Below, in pieces: positions 30,196-34,705 of a DNA stretch of 34,705 nt. This DNA is from an uncultured Oscillospiraceae bacterium. GTDB taxonomy: Bacteria; Bacillota; Clostridia; Oscillospirales; Oscillospiraceae. Made by a program: the position numbers and the translations under genes. Position 1 is the stretch's first letter; each line of letters begins with the position of its first letter. Location of the stretch: contig CAKTGM010000019.1 of the NCBI GenBank assembly GCA_934561515.1, positions 1-34,705 of the forward strand, written 5' to 3'. The notes beneath the pieces were generated by a model. It saw only the letters and a program-made list of their open reading frames with translations. It was not told where the DNA came from and did no database searches.

Positions 30196-30699
30196 TTACT
30201 TTGCCTCCTTCTTTCCGGTGGCTACGCCCCAGATTTTTTCGATTTCAAAGAGAATATAAACAACGTAGTTCAGGGGGATCTGGAAGAAAATCCAACTCAT
30301 CTTGATCCAACGAACGTTGGTAGTGGTAGAGCCGGTATTGTTGTACTTGATCACCATCATGGTGGAATAGTAGCAGACGATGCAGCAGAAAGCCATGACA
30401 ATGATGTAAGTAATGATAGCCAAAACCTTGCGGGCCTTGGGATTTTTCTTTTCAATAATGCCGGTGATGGCGGTAACACTCAGGTGGCCGTCATTACGCA
30501 GCACGTTCGCGGCGCCAAAATAGGTCAGCCAGCTGAACGCATAGATGGTAAATTCCTCGAGCCAGGGAACACTAACGCCAGCCTCCCGGAAGATGACCTC
30601 AAAGAGCGTCCAAATGCTCATCAGGCCCAGGAGGATCATCATGATGACGTTGTATACCTTGGTGATTCCGGTATTCAGTTTGACCAAGCCGTTATACAT
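30196..30699 (-). CDS. dctQ: TRAP transporter small membrane subunit DctQ (transporter 2)
   Basis: DctQ of 167 residues with four hydrophobic segments (around 16-36, 48-65, 90-112 and 130-148). The usual region between helices reads FEVIFREAGVSVPWLEEFTI, followed by YAFSWLTYFGAANVLRNDGH. It links the binding protein to DctM. An AAGGAAAG-type RBS lies about 14 bases before the ATG. A 156-bp gap with a 15-bp perfect hairpin separates it from dctP upstream. Confidence 0.92.
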   Translation of the reverse strand: MYNGLVKLNTGITKVYNVIMMILLGLMSIWTLFEVIFREAGVSVPWLEEFTIYAFSWLTYFGAANVLRNDGHLSVTAITGIIEKKNPKARKVLAIITYIIVMAFCCIVCYYSTMMVIKYNNTGSTTTNVRWIKMSWIFFQIPLNYVVYILFEIEKIWGVATGKKEAK

Positions 30700-30728
30700 A
30701 CGATACCCACTTTCCTTTTGGATTCGAA

Positions 30729-30762
30729 GGGAAGCGTACAGGCAGTCGCCTGTACGCTTCCC
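30729..30762. repeat. 15-bp hairpin between dctP and dctQ (transporter 2)
   Basis: GGGAAGCGTACAGGC (30729-30743) / GCCTGTACGCTTCCC (30748-30762), AGTC loop. There is no strong T-run on the minus strand after it, so it is more likely an mRNA-stabilising or partial terminator element protecting the abundant dctP message. Confidence 0.8.
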
Positions 30763-30855
30763 GCAAAGACGATATCTCTATTTCTTATACGCGTTCAATA
30801 CTTGCACGAGGGATAAAATCAAACCAGGGAACTTGAACGAATGCAGCGTCAAAAA

Positions 30856-31860
30856 TTACTTCTTCAGAGCAGCAGCTTCCGTATAGTTAGCCTCATAAGA
30901 AGCATTGGTCTGAGCGGCGAAGTCTTTCCAGAGCTCACGATCGGGTTCGATGACAGTCATCTGGCCTTCCAGATACTCGCGGTTCTCTGCATCAACTTCC
31001 TTGGCGTGCTGATAAGCCCACTTGGAAGCCTCGAGACCGGCCTCCTGGAACATAGCCTGATCCTCAGCGGACAGACCATCGAACAATTCCTTGGACATCA
31101 CCAGAGGCTCAGCGGTGTGGGAGTGCATGGTCACGCACATATAGCTCTGAACCTCATAGAACTTCTTATCACGGATGTTGGCGAAGGGGTTTTCCTCAGC
31201 CTCGCAGGTACCCAGCTGCAGAGCCTGATACAGTTCGGAGAAGGACACGTTGGTGACCACAGCGCCGGCATTGGTAAACATAGCACGCAGAGGCTCGTTG
31301 GTCATAACACGGATCTTCAGGCCAGCCAGATCCTGGGGAGTCTTGATTTCCTTGTTGGCAGTAACATTGCGGAAGCCGTTCTCAAAGAAGGAGATAACGA
31401 ACATACCCTTGTCTTCCAACTTGCTGGACAGATAAGCGCCCAGTTCGCCGTTCAGGTTCTCATCCACGTCGTCCACGTCATCGAACAGGAAGGGCAGACC
31501 GATATAGCCCCACTCAGGCGCGTACTTGGCCAGAATGTCATCGGAAGTAACCGCCATATCCAAAGTGCCCAGAGAAACAGCGTCCAGAACCTCTTCCTGA
31601 GAACCCAGCGCGTTGGCTGCGAAGATGTCGATGACATACTTGCCGCCGGATTTTTCTTCAACCAGTTCCTTGAACTTCTTGCTCATCAGGTCATAGGGGC
31701 CGCCCTCTGCAGAGGGATGGCTCAGTTTGAGATGAATCGCTTCACCGGAAGCAGCTGCGTCACCGGAATTGCTGGAGTCGCTAGAACTGCCTGAGCCACC
31801 ACACGCGGCCAAGGATGCGATCATTGCGACAGACAGAAGCAAAGACCAAAACTTTTTCAT
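30856..31860 (-). CDS. dctP: TRAP transporter substrate-binding lipoprotein DctP (transporter 2)
   Basis: Extracytoplasmic receptor of 334 residues. Lipobox LAAC (Cys20) ends the signal peptide and a Gly/Ser-rich tether follows. DLAGLKIRVMTNEPLRAMF carries the conserved carboxylate-binding Arg, and SELYQALQLGTCEAEENP is the hinge motif, where the common VDGQENP is replaced by CEAEENP. The ligand is thus expected to be a carboxylic acid. The frame is open to 31950, but ATG 31860 has AGGAGGA just upstream and begins the signal peptide. It is first in a P-Q-M operon and divergent from the LarA/malic enzyme genes, which suggests a 2-hydroxy acid such as malate or lactate as ligand. Confidence 0.95.
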   Translation of the reverse strand: MKKFWSLLLSVAMIASLAACGGSGSSSDSSNSGDAAASGEAIHLKLSHPSAEGGPYDLMSKKFKELVEEKSGGKYVIDIFAANALGSQEEVLDAVSLGTLDMAVTSDDILAKYAPEWGYIGLPFLFDDVDDVDENLNGELGAYLSSKLEDKGMFVISFFENGFRNVTANKEIKTPQDLAGLKIRVMTNEPLRAMFTNAGAVVTNVSFSELYQALQLGTCEAEENPFANIRDKKFYEVQSYMCVTMHSHTAEPLVMSKELFDGLSAEDQAMFQEAGLEASKWAYQHAKEVDAENREYLEGQMTVIEPDRELWKDFAAQTNASYEANYTEAAALKK

Positions 31861-31951
31861 AACTTTCCTCCTAAAAAATGATTTACAAGAGACGATGGTG
31901 GAGTTCACAGCCGGTAGACAGTTGCTCGCCCCGCCGGGAACCACTGTCAAA

Positions 31952-31981
31952 ACTATAATCCAAATTTTGTACTTTCGTCAA
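31952..31981 (-). promoter_or_regulatory. Promoter of TRAP operon 2
   Basis: Minus strand: -35 TTGACG (31976-31981), 18-bp spacer, -10 TATAGT (31952-31957). A GACAGT/ACTGTC inverted repeat (31917-31922 / 31943-31948) lies around and just after the expected start site and could be an operator; this is weak. Confidence 0.68.
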
Positions 31982-32064
31982 TTCAGTAAAAAGCACAAGA
32001 AAATTTCCCTGTGATTTGTTTCGAATAAAAGCCTAATTTTGCGGCTGAAACATTTTCGTGCTTT

Positions 32065-32079
32065 TGTGACCGTTTCACA
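32065..32079. promoter_or_regulatory. TGTGA-N5-TCACA palindrome in the divergent region
   Basis: TGTGACCGTTTCACA, symmetric about its centre, between the TRAP 2 promoter and the larA promoter. It resembles Crp/Fnr or Rex sites but with 5 instead of 6 central bases. TGTGA also occurs at 32010-32014 and 32173-32177. The AT-rich stretch 31990-32240 holds no gene. Confidence 0.4.
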
Positions 32080-32242
32080 CTTTTTTAGGCTAAATGCAGA
32101 TTTGTCAAAGATGTGCAAAATGCCGATACAATATAGGAAATCAGTTGGTATTTGTGCATCTTTTTGACTTTCTGTGACTATATATTAGTTTTTTTGATAA
32201 AAAATTCTCAAATATATTCCCTTTAGGCATGTAAAAGCACAT

Positions 32243-32270
32243 TTGACAAAGCGATCCTCCTCAATATAAT
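32243..32270 (+). promoter_or_regulatory. Promoter of the larA-malic enzyme genes
   Basis: Perfect -35 TTGACA (32243-32248), 16-bp spacer, perfect -10 TATAAT (32265-32270). The leader to the ATG at 32307 is about 30 nt and contains the RBS AGGGAGG. Confidence 0.88.
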
Positions 32271-32306
32271 CTTGAACCATAAAATGAGACAGGGAGGTTT
32301 TACCTT

Positions 32307-33557
32307 ATGGAAGCCGTACTAAAAATCGGGACCCGCAGTGAGCGGGTACAAGTGCCGGATGACCGGCTTCAGGGCATTCTGATGCCAAATGAGGTGATGG
32401 TGACGCTGACCGGCGAGGCCGAAGTCCGGCGGGCGCTGCAAGAGCCGATTGGCGCTCCCCAACTGCGTGAGCTTGTACATCCCAACGAGAAAATTGTCAT
32501 CATTACCAGCGATATCACTCGCCCCATGCCCACATGGAAAGTGATGCCCGCCCTGTTGGACGAACTGTATGCCGCCGGTGTAAAAAAAGAGAATATCACT
32601 CTGGTATTCGCCCTGGGCAGCCACCGTCGCCACACAGAAGAAGAGCAACGTCATCTGGCCGGAGATCGTGCTTGGAATGAGATTACCTGCGTGGATGGTG
32701 ATACGGCAGACTGTGTACATATCAGTATGACTTCTCGGGGTACACCGGTGGATATCGTCCGCATCGTGGCCGAGGCAGACCGCCGCATCTGCCTCGGCAA
32801 TATCGAATACCACTACTTCGCCGGCTATTCCGGCGGTGCCAAGGCCATCATGCCCGGCGTTTCCACTCGGGCCGCGATCCAGGCCAACCACAGCCGCATG
32901 GTTGAAGAAGACGCTCATGCCGGGAAGCTGGAAGGCAATCCTGTCCGGGAGGATATTGAAGAGGCCGCCGCCATGGTAGGAGTGGATTTCATCGTAAATG
33001 TGGTGCTGGACGCGCAAAAAGAGATCATTCGGGCAGTGGCCGGGGATGTGACCGCCGCCCACCGGGCTGGCTGTGCCTTTTTAGACACCCTGTACCGTAA
33101 GGAGATCCCTCATCGGGCCGATATTGTTCTGGTATCGCAGGGCGGTGCGCCTAAGGACCTGAATCTCTACCAGACCCAGAAGGCGCTGGACAACGCCAAG
33201 CATGCGGTTAAGCCTGGTGGTGTAGTGGTCCTCATCGGCTCCTGCAAGGAAGGACTGGGTGAAAAGACCTTCGAGGAGTGGCTTACCACCGCCCCCACGC
33301 CCCATTCACTTGTTGAGCGGATTCGAAAAGAGTTTCGTCTGGGCGGTCACAAGGCCGCGGCAATTGCCATGGTACTGGAGAAAGCGGATATCTACCTTGT
33401 CAGCGACATGGAGGATGCTCTGGTGGAGCAGCTTTTCATGAAACCGTTTCACAGTGTGCAGGCAGCTTATGACGCCGCCGTGGAAAAATGCGGTGCTGAT
33501 GCCACAGTGCTGGTGATGCCCTATGGCGGCTCCACCCTGCCACAGGTTGCGGAATGA
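32307..33557 (+). CDS. larA: LarA-family nickel-dependent 2-hydroxyacid racemase
   Basis: Protein of 416 residues of the lactate racemase catalytic family. These enzymes racemise or epimerise 2-hydroxy acids through a tethered nickel-pincer nucleotide. Equivalents of the L. plantarum LarA active-site residues are present: D69 and R72 in SDITRP, H106/H109 in GSHRRH, H169 and K179 in YHYFAGYSGGAKAIMPG (K179 being the cofactor-tethering lysine), H195, and Y288/K292 in NLYQTQK. The enzyme therefore looks intact. The maturation genes larB, larC and larE are not in the window and must lie elsewhere. Family members act on lactate, malate, phenyllactate, 2-hydroxyglutarate and others; with malic enzyme directly downstream, malate is the leading candidate here, by inference. 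Confidence 0.9.
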   Translation: MEAVLKIGTRSERVQVPDDRLQGILMPNEVMVTLTGEAEVRRALQEPIGAPQLRELVHPNEKIVIITSDITRPMPTWKVMPALLDELYAAGVKKENITLVFALGSHRRHTEEEQRHLAGDRAWNEITCVDGDTADCVHISMTSRGTPVDIVRIVAEADRRICLGNIEYHYFAGYSGGAKAIMPGVSTRAAIQANHSRMVEEDAHAGKLEGNPVREDIEEAAAMVGVDFIVNVVLDAQKEIIRAVAGDVTAAHRAGCAFLDTLYRKEIPHRADIVLVSQGGAPKDLNLYQTQKALDNAKHAVKPGGVVVLIGSCKEGLGEKTFEEWLTTAPTPHSLVERIRKEFRLGGHKAAAIAMVLEKADIYLVSDMEDALVEQLFMKPFHSVQAAYDAAVEKCGADATVLVMPYGGSTLPQVAE

Positions 33558-33609
33558 ATTCATTTTCAGCATTTTTGCTGGAGTAATTATGATGAACGGA
33601 GGAGAGATT

Positions 33610-34705
33610 ATGGATTACGCAAAGGAATCCCTGAGACTGCACTATGAATGGAAAGGCAAGCTGGAGGTCACGCCACGAGCAGCGGTGGACAGCAAGGACG
33701 CTCTTTCTCTGGCTTATACGCCCGGCGTAGCCCAGCCCTGTCTGGAAATCCAAAAGGATGTAAACAAGAGCTATGAACTGACCCGCCGCTGGAATACTGT
33801 GGCTGTGGTGACGGACGGTACTGCCGTTCTGGGCTTGGGCGATATCGGCCCTGAGGCCGGCATGCCCGTCATGGAAGGCAAATGTGTTCTATTCAAAGCC
33901 TTCGGCGATGTGGATGCCATTCCCCTGTGCATCCGCAGCAAGGATGTGGATGAGATTGTCAACACCGTGGCCTTGCTGGCAGGCTCCTTCGGCGGTGTAA
34001 ATCTGGAGGACATTGCCGCTCCCCGCTGCTTTGAGATTGAGAAGAAGCTGAAGGAACGCTGTGACATCCCCATTTTCCATGATGACCAGCATGGCACCGC
34101 CGTGATCACGCTGGCAGGTCTGACCAACGCGTTGAAGGTCGTGGACAAAAAGATGGACGAGATCAAGGTGGTCATTAACGGCGCCGGCGCTGCGGCTATT
34201 GCCATCGGCAAGCTGCTGCTTTCCGCCGGCGTGAAGGATCTGACCCTCTGTGACCGCAGCGGTGCTGTGTATGAAGGACGTCCCAAGGGCATGAACCCCA
34301 TCAAGGACGAGATGGCCAAAGTCACCAACCTCTCCAAGAAGGCGGGAAGCCTGGCTGATATGCTGGTAGGGGCTGATGTGTTCATCGGCGTGTCCGCTCC
34401 CGGCGCTGTAACCACCGAGATGGTAAAGACCATGAACCGCGATGCCATCATTTTTGCCTGCGCCAATCCCACACCGGAGATTTTCCCCGATGACGCTAAG
34501 GCTGGCGGTGCCAGAGTCATCTCCACCGGCCGCAGTGACTTTCCTAACCAGATCAACAATGTGCTGGCGTTCCCTGGTATCTTCCGCGGTGCACTGGATG
34601 CCCGGGCCAGCGATATCAATGATGCCATGAAGATTGCCGCCGCCAAGGCATTGGCGGGCCTGATCTCCGATGAGGAACTGAACGCTGATTACATCATCCC
34701 TGCAG
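33610..34705 (+). CDS. Malic enzyme, NAD(P)-dependent, truncated by the window end
   Basis: The frame stays open to the last base, so only the first 365 codons are seen. Motifs are Y36 in YTPGVAQP, the catalytic Lys K91 in MEGKCVLFK, the metal ligands E142 and D158-D159 in FEIE and FHDDQHGTA, and the dinucleotide motif NGAGAAAIAIG (190-200). SDFPNQINNVLAFPG near the end is typical. It oxidatively decarboxylates L-malate to pyruvate and CO2. The short bacterial form matches, but the NAD versus NADP choice is not certain. ATG 33610 is preferred because GGAGGAGAG lies just before it. It starts 52 bp after the larA stop with no terminator between them, so it is probably in one operon with it. The stop codon and any C-terminal extension are outside the window. 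Confidence 0.93.
   Translation, partial: MDYAKESLRLHYEWKGKLEVTPRAAVDSKDALSLAYTPGVAQPCLEIQKDVNKSYELTRRWNTVAVVTDGTAVLGLGDIGPEAGMPVMEGKCVLFKAFGDVDAIPLCIRSKDVDEIVNTVALLAGSFGGVNLEDIAAPRCFEIEKKLKERCDIPIFHDDQHGTAVITLAGLTNALKVVDKKMDEIKVVINGAGAAAIAIGKLLLSAGVKDLTLCDRSGAVYEGRPKGMNPIKDEMAKVTNLSKKAGSLADMLVGADVFIGVSAPGAVTTEMVKTMNRDAIIFACANPTPEIFPDDAKAGGARVISTGRSDFPNQINNVLAFPGIFRGALDARASDINDAMKIAAAKALAGLISDEELNADYIIPA

Noticed and set aside
32152..32164. TTGGTATTTGTGC in the larA/TRAP 2 divergent region as a FadR operator
   Set aside because: Only one half-site (TTGGTAT) matches; the ACCA half is missing.

Overview
The window looks like a chromosome segment of an anaerobic, fairly GC-rich member of the Clostridia (Oscillospirales-like). 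Evidence: strong GGAGG ribosome-binding sites, intrinsic terminators, an SLH-anchored surface protein, lipoprotein TRAP binding proteins, a SCIFF peptide with its radical SAM maturase, and an acetoin-dehydrogenase-type complex. The taxonomic guess is inference. No tRNA, rRNA, CRISPR array, insertion sequence or prophage was seen.

Layout. (1) 1-3571, plus: the 3' end of a branched-chain amino acid ABC transporter operon (livM partial, livG, livF), followed after 31 bp by a type I glutamine synthetase. (2) 3620-4162, minus: a LOG-type Rossmann protein with its own promoter. (3) 4421-11559, plus: a promoter, a structured leader of about 194 nt ending in an intrinsic terminator, then a 2303-residue secreted protein with repeated beta modules, a PHP metallohydrolase domain, OB folds and three SLH motifs. 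(4) 11706-12893, plus: a YibE/F membrane protein. (5) 13059-15546, minus: a three-gene operon of membrane protein, lipoate-protein ligase and MBL-fold hydrolase. (6) 15743-25477, plus: a FadR-type GntR regulator, a TRAP transporter (Q-M-P order), a PPC-domain protein and a four-gene 2-oxoacid/acetoin dehydrogenase complex. (7) 25705-28628, minus: SCIFF precursor, SCIFF maturase and an Orn/Lys/Arg decarboxylase-family protein. (8) 28911-31860, minus: a second TRAP transporter (P-Q-M order), divergent from (9) 32307-34705, plus: a LarA-family nickel 2-hydroxyacid racemase and an NAD(P) malic enzyme that runs off the window.

How the parts fit. The same GGT-NNN-ACC operator stands before the FadR-type regulator, TRAP transporter 1 and the PPC/dehydrogenase operon, so these probably form one substrate-induced regulon for import and oxidative cleavage of an acetoin- or 2-oxoacid-like compound. 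The divergent lplA would lipoylate the lipoyl domains of E2 and E3. At the right edge, TRAP transporter 2, the LarA homologue and malic enzyme suggest uptake, racemisation and decarboxylation of a 2-hydroxy dicarboxylate, with D-/L-malate the simplest candidate. The SCIFF block is a ranthipeptide locus with a translationally coupled PLP enzyme. The least explained element is the leader of the giant surface-protein gene, where a 5' hairpin loop is exactly complementary to the 3' arm of the leader terminator, as expected of an attenuator or riboswitch.
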